Origin: Plasmopara viticola
Taxonomy: Eukaryota; Oomycota; Peronosporomycetes; Peronosporales; Peronosporaceae
Length of the DNA stretch: 64,000 nucleotides
Direction: 5' to 3'
Assembly: GCA_001695595.3 (NCBI GenBank)
Contig: MBPM02000004.1
Coordinates: forward strand, 2,046,001 to 2,110,000
Numbering within the stretch: position 1 is the stretch's first letter; the number at the start of each line of letters is the position of its first letter. A program made the position numbers and the translations under genes. The notes below the pieces were generated by a model, which saw nothing but the letters and a program-made list of their open reading frames with translations, was not told the DNA's origin and searched no databases. Of the stretch, positions 1-10,622 are shown piece by piece.

Positions 1-3000
1 CGCCTGTTATTATAGCTATAGAACCATTGGTCGCACTAGAATAAGATCTAGGTATGAAAGAGTTGAAAACTAAAGGTGAGAGACCTATTTCATCACTAAA
101 CTGTACAATGCAACATTTCTACGAACCGATTTCGAAGTCATAGTTGAGAAATTTTTTTAAAAAGATCACTTTAAGCTGCCATTTCTCAGGGTAGTGGCCT
201 TCAGTGGCTTAGAAAAGACAAAAACAGTGTTGCTTATGACAGCACTTCTAAGCCAATGCTTTACTGAAATCGTCATATGCACAGAAACACCATGGTCATC
301 TTAAAAACGATATCAACAACGTTGAAGCGCCTAGAAACGATCAAAATTGTGCAATGAGTGAATGCAATTCTGGATCGAGTAGATTGCTTATCTTGTGTTA
401 GAATTGAGAATGATCAGGCTCAACTTTATTGGGGCTTTCATCGGAGGACATCAAGCAAGGCTGCGATAGATCTACTTATCGCAATGTCACATTTAATTAT
501 TAAACAAATTTGGACAAACTCTCAATGCGCAAGAAATTAAAGGAATTAAACAAGGCGCGATCCGTAGACGTTTGTCGCGATTACTTCTCTGACATTCTAA
601 TTTAAACGCTCGTTGATCGCGACATATGGACAGTATCTGAAAAGATGACTGCCATACTAATAATTACTACTGATCCAAATTTACATCACAGTGAGATTTA
701 ATTCATATGCGAGTTGTAGTTAATCTTGTACAATGAATGCACGTACATTGAAACTACAACATATCAATTATCAAAGTCGACGAATTTACAGAATTGTAAC
801 CATTATATCTATGCCTGAAACACGATGGATTTAATCCAAGATCGATTTTGAAAGCATGAGTGTAATCACATTGTATGATCTACTGACGACAGTTTGGATG
901 ACATGAAGCTTCCAGCTACGAAATGAGATCGAATAAGGGATACGACTTTGTCATTTGAAACTATTTCGAGCATGCAATGCTCTGTGGATTTTAAAATTGA
1001 CTTCCTTTAAAAATGTTTTGGCACTCCGCATAAAAAGTCGCCGAAAAAATCACAATGCAAATTTTAGTGAAAGAGAAACTGAGACGCAATCAGCAAGCAA
1101 AGTAACCAATACCGCGAAGCCAATTGAGTAATTGCAAGGTCATATGTGAGTGGGAGTGTTCTTACACACAAGCGAATACTCGAATTAAAGAAGTGTATCA
1201 GATGGCAGTTAACGATTGAACTTGACTAAAGTTCCGTCAAGTTCAATCGTTGACTGTCGGCATACGTATGCTGACGTTGCCCTTAATTTTTTACAAGAAG
1301 CACTATGTTGTGATCAAGGGTCCACATAGTCAATTTTGAATATTTTGTTGCGTTGAACGGTACGTCAATTCGTTCCCTGTGAAGTCGTCAAATTAGACTA
1401 TCATCATACTTAATCCCGGCATAAGTAAAAGTGTTAAATAGCTTGCAATCGGATCATACCACTTTAAACAAATGAAAGCAATTGCGGTGATTGGGTCGAC
1501 AAACACACAAAATTATTATTGAGCGCACAGAATGGATTGTTGAAAGCACGAAATAAGTAGCTACGCTATATTCAATAAAAGAATCGAGTGCGGAATCGAA
1601 TGCATGAAGGTGAGGCTCGAAGGTAGCAGTAACTGGCTTGTAGAAGATTTGGAAAGCGTTATCAACAGCTTGTCCCAATACTGGTCAATTTAGATTAGAC
1701 AACATCACCTCTTAAGCTTATCAGTAACTATTTGCATGCGCTATACACCGTTAAATTACGCTATTATTTAATTAACTGTGTCACGGGATACACTGCTACA
1801 ACAAATAGCATTGGTGAGTTCGGATCGGCCAACGATTACTCGAGTCGCCGAGTGATTGCTTGCTAGATCAACGAATCTCAACCTTATTTTCAATGTAGTG
1901 GGAGATTGTATCTACGACCGATGTTGACGTGACTCCTGCTGGTGCCATTGTTGCAAGTTTGCATCGCGCATTATTTGGCTAAATTTGTTTGCGTATTATC
2001 AATTGAAGCTTCAAGACTGCTTAATCATAAGAGCCTGAGCGATTCGGCTAAACTCGATTACAACACTTCAATTACTATTTTGCTCACAACTGGTGTTGCT
2101 CGTGTTGTTGTTCTTGCTACTATCTAAAGCTAGAGCAATAACATTAAGTTTGAAATGACTTGACTAGTGCCTTAAGGTTTGATCGGTCGTACAACGACAA
2201 TTGTCTTAGCGATGAGTGTTTTTCTACCAGCGTTTACGGTACTCTTACAAGTACAGCCGAAATCAAAACTATATCAACTGCTAAAGTTCGCATCACTTTG
2301 TCGAAATTCTCGCGGCTTTTCGTTGCACAAGACCCAATTAGCCAATTGCCGACCATGGAATCGCTTGAAAGACATTGCTGCTTTGAGTATGTTACCTTAA
2401 CATCACTAGTTTTTGCTCTCAACGATTCATTCACTTGGAAGGTAACGGTATCACTCATTCTTGTGCTTATAATCATGCAATTTACGATTACTAATCAAAC
2501 GCAACGGCGGATGCTATACGCCATATACAATTGTTCCGTTCCGAAGTATGTTTTTGGGCTACAGAGTCAGTCAGATAAGCAGAATGTTTTAGCAAATGCC
2601 TCTTTTGCATCACCCAGACTGCTCATCTCACAAGTGTGACGCTGTCTGTATCGGACGTATCGACTAAGTTGTGCCTTCAATGCGTCTGTGCACGTTCATG
2701 AAGATAGACACTACTAATTTGTAGTTGTTAGACGCTTAAGATGTAGGGGTCACGCCCGCAGATGTCTGTTATATCTGATTCGACAAGTTGTCGTGAATGG
2801 GACTGAATGCCTACAACGTGCTCTTGGTTGGGCTTGTGTCTTCGTGTTCGCCGTGTGCAAATAGATTGCTATGCGTGTGAGTTGTGTAAAGTATGCACAA
2901 GCGAATTTGTTTAAGCGGTTCGAACTGTGCTAAGCAGCTATTCGATGCTCTTCGCAACAATTTCGGATGTCGAGCGACATGCGATTATTCATAAATATAA

Positions 3001-3182
3001 AGGCTTGTATCGTGGAAATAACCATTGCTATAGCATCTTACATTATAGCAGCTATGTTTATTATTGCAAACAATAAACCCTTAGAAGAAACCGATACTTC
3101 GACATCAAATTGTTGAGCGGCAATTATATTTAAAGTACTGGTACATCACCGGCACTTGCTCCTCTAAGTTTCTAGCCCCACG
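1..3182. other. AT-rich gene-free flank
   Basis: I find no gene I can support in this stretch. It is AT-rich, stop codons are dense in all frames, and the few open frames (for example around 2160-2639) lack recognisable motifs and mostly lack ATG starts. The only clear structure is the hairpin at 1206-1256. The stretch resembles the deserts at 26.7-35.1 and 56.4-64 kb, so it is probably decayed repeat DNA; that is inference. Confidence 0.6.
1206..1256. repeat. Near-perfect inverted repeat (hairpin)
   Basis: Two 21-nt arms (1206-1226 and 1236-1256) are reverse complements at 20 of 21 positions and are separated by a 9-nt loop. The single mismatch is near the outer end of the arms. No coding frame explains it. 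It could be the folded tip of a foldback or MITE-type element, or a small-RNA precursor; the sequence alone does not decide. Confidence 0.85.
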
Positions 3183-6100
3183 CTACCTGCCCCAGCTATT
3201 CCTCGTCCCTCTGGCTTTCCTCTTCGCTTGCGCTTCTGCCTCCTCTCTCCCTTTCTCCTCTTCAAGTCGTTTCAATCGTTCCTGTTCTTGTTTAAAGTCC
3301 TCTAATTCCGTCGTAGCTTCTGGATGAAAGTAACACACGTCTTCAAAAATGAGGCGTCGCAAAGCATTCTTGTCCAAAGTGCCCTTGTTCTCTCGCTCAA
3401 AGGAAAAGTCAAAGGCACTTTCGGCCAGCCGCTCAGAGCCCATGTCCGCTCCATCCCCACGATACGACGCCAGAAACGGGTGGGCAATGGCATCGTCCAC
3501 TGAAATTCGGTTGCGCGGGTCAAATTGAAGCAATTGTGTCATGAGGTCCAACGCCTCGGGCGGCGCATTGGGACACACGCTTTTCAAGGGCTTGGCCTCC
3601 CGCTGTTGCTGACGCTCCATCCACCGCTTGGCCTTTGCATTGGTGATGAACCCCAAGTCGTCAGCTGACGGGCTTCCAACGAGTTGCAAGATCAAATGAA
3701 GTTGATGCACGTGATCGTGCCCTGGAAACAGTGCTTTGCGTATAAACATTTCAGCCAAAATGCACCCGACCGCCCAAAGATCAATTGCTGAAGAGTATCG
3801 ACTGGCAAGCAACAGCTCAGGCGCTCGGTACCAGCGGGTCACGACGTATTCTGTCAGCGCTTCGTCGATTAAAGGCTCTCCATCTAGACTCCTTGGCGTC
3901 ATGGTTCCATCAATACTATTGGGAGTGACGGGGCAAAGGTCAATGCCTCGTGCCAATCCAAAATCGCAAAGTTTCACGAGACAATCACGGTTTATCAGCA
4001 CATTTGATGGTTTCACATCGCGGTGGATAATGTGAGCGGAATGGACGTAGCGCAGTCCACATAGCAACTGGTACGTGATAAAGGCAATATGATCGCTAGA
4101 GAGCGCCTCGGGAGAGTTGATCACGCGGTGTAAATCAGTCTCCATGAGGTCCGTGACAATGTATGTATCTTCAAACGTAGCGAGCATAGGAGGACGCATT
4201 ACGTCCAGGACCGAAACAACATGTGGATGACGCAAATGCCTCATGAGCCGAATCTCACGCACAATGCGCTTTGCATCCACCAAGTCGTCAAAAGTACGGG
4301 GAATATTCTTGATAGCTACCGCATTCCCAGTGACTTGGTCGCTGGCTGCAATCACCACTCCATACGCCCCGTGTCCAATGGCACGAATGAGCTGGTATCT
4401 CCTGTACACGTGAAATTTCGTGGAAGCTACTGTAAAAGTGTACATTTCGTCGTCCTCGGACGACAACGTCTTGTCCTGCTTCTCCAACCCATCGGCCACA
4501 ACAAGCTCTAATCCTCCTGAAACGTCACTCGCTGTAAAGGAGTTGCACTCGGCGACCCGCCAAGTTTGACCTGTCTCCTTGTGAAGCTCCTGTAATCGAT
4601 CAAAGCTCGTGCGATGCCTTGGTGTTCGCATACCTTGATTCGGAGTGCTTTCGTCCGTAGAAATGACGGACCGATCTCCATCTTCACTCATGTTCACGTC
4701 GAACTCTTCGCCCATCAAGACGTCAGCTTCTGCGTACGGAGCAAAGCTAATGCTCAACTCCAGTCGCCCACAACTCTCACGCTCTCCGCTTTGATCCCAA
4801 TTTTCAAATGCCTCTGCGCGGTAGAGATCAAACCACTTTGGCACAGCGATAGACGCAACATGCTCCTCTGTACCCTCCGACGAGCCTAAATAGTCGGCCA
4901 AATCCACTTGAGCACAGCCAATTAACTCATCGCCAAGAACTCCAAGACTCCACACATCAAAACACAAACTTGCACTTGAGCCTGGAACGGCCCCCGAAAA
5001 ATCCAAATGTAATGTCTCGGCCCAGAATGGCCCTTTCCCGCCACTGCTCTTCACAACACGTGTCGAGTACGCCTTTCGCAAGCCAATACGATTAAATCCG
5101 TCTATGCTCGTCGTTGCGACGTCGCTGCTCGTAGTGCTCACACTGCTGTCTTTTGTAATCGGGGCTTTCATCGTCAGGTGTGGAAACTCATTCAGCCCAA
5201 CAATGATCTTGTACCCACTACCTCCACTTGTCGTCGCTTTTCGTCTTTTCAATTGCTCACCAGCAATGCACACGACACGAATCTCTCCTGGTGGACACGA
5301 GCTGCTTGGTTGTGCGCGCTCACGAGGCAAGGCAGCTAAAGTCGGTCCTTTCGCCTCGCCAGTCGCCAGACTTGTTCCTTTCCCACCACTATGGGCAAAC
5401 GCTACCGCAGCTGCGGTCTTGTCTGCGAGAATATTCAGATGACTAATCCGTCCATCGGCTTCAAACCGCAATTCATGTTTCCACAAGTGACGAAACCGTT
5501 TTCCACTCGCGGTACTTCGTATCGTTTCTCGACCAGCCACGACCGCCAAATCTCCTCTTCGTGCCACGTGTTCCACCCCATAGTGCGATACATCCATACA
5601 GCTATGAAAGTTCGAGAAAAAAGCGAGCACGCCCGAGAGTCCGTGATACTCGCCTGCAATTGGCACACTAGGAGGATAATTCGACGTCAGGGTAATATTC
5701 GGATGAAAGCTTGGCATGAGCAACGCAAAGTTTCCGCGTCGTGCTTGGATGCATCCCCATGCGTCATAAAAGAGCTTCAGCTTCACAGTGACAGCCGTTC
5801 CCAATAGCGTCAGCGTTTGCACCCTTAACCTCCTCGAAGTCGGCAACAAATTGCCGGCTAGAGCCTTTCGAGGCGACATGGCCATCGTTGAGCCCGCGGC
5901 ATGCAGTCGCCGTTGCGCTTTCGGCACCACCTTTTGCACCTGATCCACTACTGCACCCAGCAAATGTATCCACACCACTCGCTCAAGCTCCGACTCGAAT
6001 GCAAGATGCAACCCTTTGGTCTTTTCCTTCGTTTGAACGTACAGTCCGTGCGCCCGCCCAACGTTCTCCTTGTCAACCCCCGTTACCGTGTATTTATGCC

Positions 6101-6470
6101 GCTTGTCAATCACATGGCCGTCTTGCTGCTCCAGCTCGAGCACCTCCAAGTAGCGTCTTCGAGACTCAAAGACACGTAGCGTCACGCCATCGAGGCTCAC
6201 GTACACATCGTCCCAACGTGGTAACCAGTCGCCTTTCTTATGTGCACGTCCATCCCAGTGGATTGGAATCAGTTGCATCAAAAGAGGAGCGCCTACCGTT
6301 TCCGTGAGAGTTGCGGACGAGGTCTCCGCGCACTTATAGCGACGTTCCTGAGGCTGTTGTGGCTCCAAATGTGGCACGGTAGAAGCAAGAGGAGGTGAAG
6401 GAGATGCGCTCGTGTCTGAAGAAGAGAACGACGCGTCTTGTTTGCTACGCGACGCAGCAGGAGTCGACAT
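3183..6470 (-). CDS. MAP kinase with N-terminal PH, SnoaL-like and C2 domains
   Basis: This single-exon gene encodes 1095 aa. The C-terminal third (about residues 690-1000) is a MAP kinase: glycine loop GHGAYGVV, HRDVKPSN catalytic loop, CDFGLARG, and the TEY dual-phosphorylation motif with T873 and Y875 before VVTRWYRAPE. The segment between DFG and TEY is longer than in ERK. Upstream I see a PH-like domain (about 60-177), a SnoaL/NTF2-like domain (about 218-357) and a C2-like domain (about 393-528). A charged helical tail follows the kinase. The start is the first in-frame ATG ahead of the PH domain; the frame stays open upstream without an ATG. A typical MAPK is 350-450 aa, so this is a large fusion. 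By family it should phosphorylate S/T-P sites in a MAPK cascade. PH and C2 suggest membrane recruitment, which is inference. The kinase call is certain; the SnoaL and C2 calls are good pattern matches. Confidence 0.95.
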   Translation of the reverse strand: MSTPAASRSKQDASFSSSDTSASPSPPLASTVPHLEPQQPQERRYKCAETSSATLTETVGAPLLMQLIPIHWDGRAHKKGDWLPRWDDVYVSLDGVTLRVFESRRRYLEVLELEQQDGHVIDKRHKYTVTGVDKENVGRAHGLYVQTKEKTKGLHLAFESELERVVWIHLLGAVVDQVQKVVPKAQRRLHAAGSTMAMSPRKALAGNLLPTSRRLRVQTLTLLGTAVTVKLKLFYDAWGCIQARRGNFALLMPSFHPNITLTSNYPPSVPIAGEYHGLSGVLAFFSNFHSCMDVSHYGVEHVARRGDLAVVAGRETIRSTASGKRFRHLWKHELRFEADGRISHLNILADKTAAAVAFAHSGGKGTSLATGEAKGPTLAALPRERAQPSSSCPPGEIRVVCIAGEQLKRRKATTSGGSGYKIIVGLNEFPHLTMKAPITKDSSVSTTSSDVATTSIDGFNRIGLRKAYSTRVVKSSGGKGPFWAETLHLDFSGAVPGSSASLCFDVWSLGVLGDELIGCAQVDLADYLGSSEGTEEHVASIAVPKWFDLYRAEAFENWDQSGERESCGRLELSISFAPYAEADVLMGEEFDVNMSEDGDRSVISTDESTPNQGMRTPRHRTSFDRLQELHKETGQTWRVAECNSFTASDVSGGLELVVADGLEKQDKTLSSEDDEMYTFTVASTKFHVYRRYQLIRAIGHGAYGVVIAASDQVTGNAVAIKNIPRTFDDLVDAKRIVREIRLMRHLRHPHVVSVLDVMRPPMLATFEDTYIVTDLMETDLHRVINSPEALSSDHIAFITYQLLCGLRYVHSAHIIHRDVKPSNVLINRDCLVKLCDFGLARGIDLCPVTPNSIDGTMTPRSLDGEPLIDEALTEYVVTRWYRAPELLLASRYSSAIDLWAVGCILAEMFIRKALFPGHDHVHQLHLILQLVGSPSADDLGFITNAKAKRWMERQQQREAKPLKSVCPNAPPEALDLMTQLLQFDPRNRISVDDAIAHPFLASYRGDGADMGSERLAESAFDFSFERENKGTLDKNALRRLIFEDVCYFHPEATTELEDFKQEQERLKRLEEEKGREEAEAQAKRKARGTRNSWGR

Positions 6471-7772
6471 CGTGCCTACCCACGGTGCCCGAACGCACCA
6501 GTTTCGGAGTGATTTATTCTTGAGGTCACTAACTTGCCTCGTTTGACTAACGTGTTGTACTGAATGGTTAAAATGTAGCCATTTGCAACATGTCGCGCAT
6601 GGCGTACAGTAGTCAATTGAATAAAAGCCACGCGCATTGTTTACCTGGGCCCTTGTGTCAGATACAACCGAGAATCTTCTGGGCCACCTCCAGGACGCGT
6701 GGATGCATGGAATGCGACATAAGAGCGTTTTCTGGAGAGTGAGAGCGCACGTGATGCCACTGCGCGTTCTTTGCACATTGATGGCGACAAGATGAACGGA
6801 GTCAGCAACAAGCAACCGCAAGTAAAGAGCCCGATTCTCACAGTTACTACTTACCCAGTGATCAAATCCAGTCCAAAGTCTCGCGCTGCACTATCTCACG
6901 AAGCAACTCCCACTTTTATTACTTGTTCATGACGTCAGTCAGCTCCATTTTCGTATTCTCCTGTCACTGGCCATCAAGAAACACAATGTCACCACTCCAA
7001 GTATCCTTTTTCTTTGCACTGCGTACCTGAACGACTCTTGCTCTATCTCCTTCCCTTGAAGTCCAGCAGCTACGCTTGCGTGATACGACAACGGAATCGT
7101 TCACATCAGGCCTCCCGATGTCAATGACGACTACAGCACACGAATAGCCACACGTACCACAAAGAAGGCTCAGCTTGAGCAGCGGCACGGCTACGCTCAA
7201 TATGCTTGCAAGCGTATAGCGTCAATAATATGGTCAGGATGGTTAGGGCTGCAATACTTCAAAAACGAGACTTACAAACTTCAATTTTTTACACTTATTA
7301 GGTTATGGTCAACTTCAGCTTTTTATTACATTTGTTGGGTTGCTGTAAATGATCAAATGCTCCCCATTGACCGATGACAGACGGTCGGGATGCCACCGGA
7401 TGCAGGCGCTAGGCCTGTTCCCGTCGTTTGAGATACTGATATCGATACGACAAGAGACTACTTCGTGTTCTGCATCGTAAAGCGCTTAAGTATAAAACTC
7501 AGACCTTGATGCTGTTGCATGAAGCCATTATTCTATTCAGCAACTTTAAGCAACATAGTCGCTGCACTCTCTGTCGCAATGCTACGACGGCCCCACGCCT
7601 CCCCCTTCTAAACATGATACTTCTCGCCCTCAGCATCTCATGCTTGTTGTATACGTCGTAAAATACCCTTTCTATTTTAATATCCTTGTAAAGATAAAGG
7701 GCTAATATACTCTCGCCCCTTCTCGCGAGTTCAGAATTAAAGTTGCAGACGTCACATCAAGTCTCGTACAAG
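6471..7772. other. Intergenic region, MAPK 5' side to repeat-protein gene
   Basis: This stretch separates the divergent MAPK gene and the alanine-rich repeat protein gene, so it should hold both promoters. An open minus-strand frame at 6964-7200 has no ATG and no recognised motif. I see nothing else I can support. Confidence 0.5.
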
Positions 7773-8441
7773 ATGGACTTGAACAGCCTCAAGAGCATGG
7801 CCACTCGCGCCGGCAACACGCTGTACTTTGCCGGCGCAGCGGCCGCCGAGATTGGGAAGGAGAAAGGATCCCAGGCATTTGCTGTTGCGTCGGGAGCAGC
7901 CGCTATCGGCCGCGACAAGGTCATGAGCTCGACGACGTTCCAAAGCGCTACCGTGGCGGCTACTGCCGGGCGCGAGAAGGTCAAGACGTCGCAGGCGTTT
8001 CAAGTGGCCTCGTCTGCTGCTGTTGTTGGGAAGGAGAAGGCCACCGTGGCCGCTTCGACGGCTGCGACAGTCGCGACGGCCGGTCGCGTCCGAGCTCTGA
8101 GCGCGTTGACGTTGGCTAAGAACCGGTTCAATGGGGTCAAGACGGGCAGCACACCTAGCTCACCCGCCCCTGCGAATTTGCCGTCGGCGGAAAAGGAGTT
8201 TTACAAGTACGAAATGACGGAAGAGGAGAAGAAGAAGATGCGCGCACAGGCCCGCCGTCGCGCCGAAAAGAACAAACAGCCGAGTGCGAGCTCGAGTTCT
8301 GGCTCGGGCTCGCGGCGAGAGGGCAGTTCTCGACCTGCGACGAGCGCACGGTCAGCCGAAGCCAAGAGGAAGCCGAGCAGTAGCAACTCCAGTAGCGGGA
8401 GCAACAGTCGATCGGGCAATAGCCGACGCAAGAAAGCTTAG
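7773..8441 (+). CDS. Alanine-rich repeat protein, function unknown
   Basis: The 222-aa product starts at the first ATG of a long open frame. Residues 1-115 hold about four imperfect copies of a roughly 24-residue unit built as an aromatic or F-Q lead, an Ala/Val-rich stretch, then a GREKV or GKEKA-like end (for example AAAIGRDKV, AATAGREKV, AAVVGKEKA). Such a periodic Ala/Val and Lys/Glu pattern suggests stacked amphipathic helices that could lie on membranes or form a rod; this is inference. The middle (about 145-178) has a conserved-looking charged helix with FYKYEMTEEEKKK. The tail is low-complexity Ser/Gly/Arg/Lys. No enzyme motif or signal peptide is visible. Strong codon bias and the clean frame argue that it is real. 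Confidence 0.75.
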   Translation: MDLNSLKSMATRAGNTLYFAGAAAAEIGKEKGSQAFAVASGAAAIGRDKVMSSTTFQSATVAATAGREKVKTSQAFQVASSAAVVGKEKATVAASTAATVATAGRVRALSALTLAKNRFNGVKTGSTPSSPAPANLPSAEKEFYKYEMTEEEKKKMRAQARRRAEKNKQPSASSSSGSGSRREGSSRPATSARSAEAKRKPSSSNSSSGSNSRSGNSRRKKA

Positions 8442-8555
8442 AAAGTGTCATACTAGAGGCAGATGTCATCATTACTTTGTGTGCAATAAGACCGTTTCTT
8501 GATCGTTCACCTTTTTTCTGGACGTGCACTGGACCAAGGTGGCAATCAGCGTCCG

Positions 8556-9728
8556 TCAGATTTCGTAGAGGCTGCGTACAAAGTGCCAATAGTCCAGCTC
8601 GTCCTCGTTGCGTGCCATCCTCTCTGCGAGTAGCACTTCGACTACAAATTCGCCCCACGATTTTCCTGTATGACCGTACGGACGTGGTCCGGTACTCGCC
8701 CGGCTGCTAAAGTCCACGCAATCACTCGCAACTGGTTGCTGCGCAGATGAAGTCGTATGAGTCGATCTGCTGTCGATCTGCACCTCGTCGGTCGACGGTG
8801 TTCGATCCGCAGTGTCTTGAAGGGGAGAAGCTAGAATTTTTTGGTTTAAATCCGATCGTCTAGAAGCTTCCTGAGTCGAAGACCCTGTACTCATGGCCAC
8901 GTTGCGACAGTGATTTGCAGCCCGCTGCAACTCTTCACCTTCCACCGTTGGGCCAACGGACGACTTTTGACTATCCGACGTTGCTCTACTCGAACAAGTA
9001 TCTGTCGACATGCTTGTAGCCGAAGGCATCCTCCTTGTCATCATTGACTCGGGATCTCTCTCCGCAGCGTTCGTCGTCAATTGGTCACTCAATAATGGAC
9101 GTGTCAACCCGGAAGACTTTGCGATTGGAACTGGATGAGGAAAATTCGTGGCAAAACTCGTCTTTCCATTCGTTTTATGCGGATCAATTAGCGTCACGAT
9201 CGCTTCGGGGATAAATTTGGAAGCACGGAGGGCAAAGTCCTCGACAGTGCGATCCCCGATGCTATAGTTGGTGTCTACACTCTTCATCGTCTTGACAAAA
9301 GCCAAGAGCTGCGGCGACCAGCGCATTGTCGGCATTTTGCCATCGACGACCCGTCGCATCTGCGCGCCCAACTCGCGCATTTCCTTGAGCGACCATTGCG
9401 CAAAGCCATCGACGGTGCGCACCGCATTGCTAAGCTTCATACTAATACCACCTGTTCGCAGATACATGATCATCGCGACGCTCGCGGCTAGCGATTTGCA
9501 TGGCCAGTTGCGCTCCCGGCAAATGGCTGAGTACACCTTAAAGGTATTCTCGTGCCAGCTCCAGGTCAAATCCCCGCGAAAGCCAATCCATCCCTCGTCG
9601 ACCTCTAGTAAAAGACGCGCGCATTCGGCTGTCCAGGGTTCATTGCGATACGTGATGGTGGCCCCCAGCGGTGGAGCTGCTGGTGCGATGTTCGCTAGTC
9701 GATTGTTTTGCTGCGAGTCGGAGCGCAT
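8556..9728 (-). CDS. Conserved-looking protein of unknown function
   Basis: The 390-aa product is read from the first ATG in a frame that stays open 48 nt further upstream without one. The N-terminal half (about residues 15-170) looks folded: it is rich in Trp and hydrophobic residues (WTAECARLLLEVDEGWIGF, TWSWHENTFKVY) and has a helical KLSNAVRTVDGFAQW segment. The middle is Ser/Thr-rich and probably disordered. A short C-terminal block (GKSWGEFVVEVLLAER) looks like a second conserved helix. I do not recognise the family. The pattern of two ordered ends with a disordered linker fits a regulatory or adaptor protein, but no function should be assigned. It converges on the alanine-rich repeat gene with a gap of about 115 bp. 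Confidence 0.7.
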   Translation of the reverse strand: MRSDSQQNNRLANIAPAAPPLGATITYRNEPWTAECARLLLEVDEGWIGFRGDLTWSWHENTFKVYSAICRERNWPCKSLAASVAMIMYLRTGGISMKLSNAVRTVDGFAQWSLKEMRELGAQMRRVVDGKMPTMRWSPQLLAFVKTMKSVDTNYSIGDRTVEDFALRASKFIPEAIVTLIDPHKTNGKTSFATNFPHPVPIAKSSGLTRPLLSDQLTTNAAERDPESMMTRRMPSATSMSTDTCSSRATSDSQKSSVGPTVEGEELQRAANHCRNVAMSTGSSTQEASRRSDLNQKILASPLQDTADRTPSTDEVQIDSRSTHTTSSAQQPVASDCVDFSSRASTGPRPYGHTGKSWGEFVVEVLLAERMARNEDELDYWHFVRSLYEI

Positions 9729-10622
9729 ATCGATGGAAATATCGGTACTAGTCGAGGCGCATCTTATTTGTACCAATAATTAAAGCAGTCGAATGTTAAA
9801 ACAAACCGTTTAAACAAATAGCAAGGTTCAACCACTTCATTTGAGTATACTTCTGCATCGTCGGTGTTGAAGCAAGACACGAATAGAGCGGAAAAGGAGA
9901 TGCCTTGCTTTGCTGCAGGAAAATGCAGTACAGATTTTGATGCTCAAAAAAGGGTGTCTCACTTTGCTGCAAGCCATTGAACAGGCCCACTCTTATTGCG
10001 GGGTAATGTTTGCGAAGGTTGGTCTTCTCAAAGATTGCTTTATAATGTTTCGAACCTCCGGACTCTTGATGAGATTATCAAATCAAGTGAGAAAACAAAG
10101 AAGAAGTGAGCGATTGCGGTGATTACTTGATTTGTCTACAATGGCGCGTAAAAATTAATGTGCGCAATCGACTCACTAGCAAGAAGAACGGAGCAATACA
10201 ACATCAATCGTTATGAATGGGTGGACTCAGTCCAAGGCGCCAAAATGTAAGCGCTAGAGGTTGCAGATTTAGTGCAAGCTTTTGAGTAGTGCCAAGAGAT
10301 GTAGGACAGAGCACCTTGATCTTTTTTATCTCTCTCTAATAATATCTTTGATTGCATGCACTTGCAACGATGTCAGTGCATCGATGCGGCCCATAAAGTC
10401 GCGAAGAAAGAGCACCATTAGTAAAACAAGAGACTGTCCACGCAATAATTCCTGTAAACATTAATCAGGCTGCAATCACCATCCTAATTGTCTGCCTTCA
10501 TTGTAATACCGCGCAAGGTCGGTATACCGCTGCCCCATAATCTCAAGTTAATCACCCAATCATTGTTGCCCATTTTCTCGATCCAAACGCGACAACGCTT
10601 GACTGCTTCGACGTGTTCGAGG
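9729..10622. other. Intergenic region between divergent genes
   Basis: This stretch lies between the unknown minus-strand gene and the acyltransferase gene. The frames 9910-10122 and 10282-10464 have no recognised motif. The acyltransferase frame is open from 10488 but has no ATG before 10623. Promoters of both neighbours should lie here. Confidence 0.5.

Noticed and set aside
2160..2639. 159-codon plus-strand frame near the left end, with an overlapping frame that has a signal-peptide-like start
   Set aside because: The long frame starts at TTG, and three frames are open here at once. I looked for an RXLR-type effector and saw no RXLR or dEER motif.
6964..7200. 78-codon minus-strand frame
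   Set aside because: No ATG, no recognised motif; read only from a TTG.
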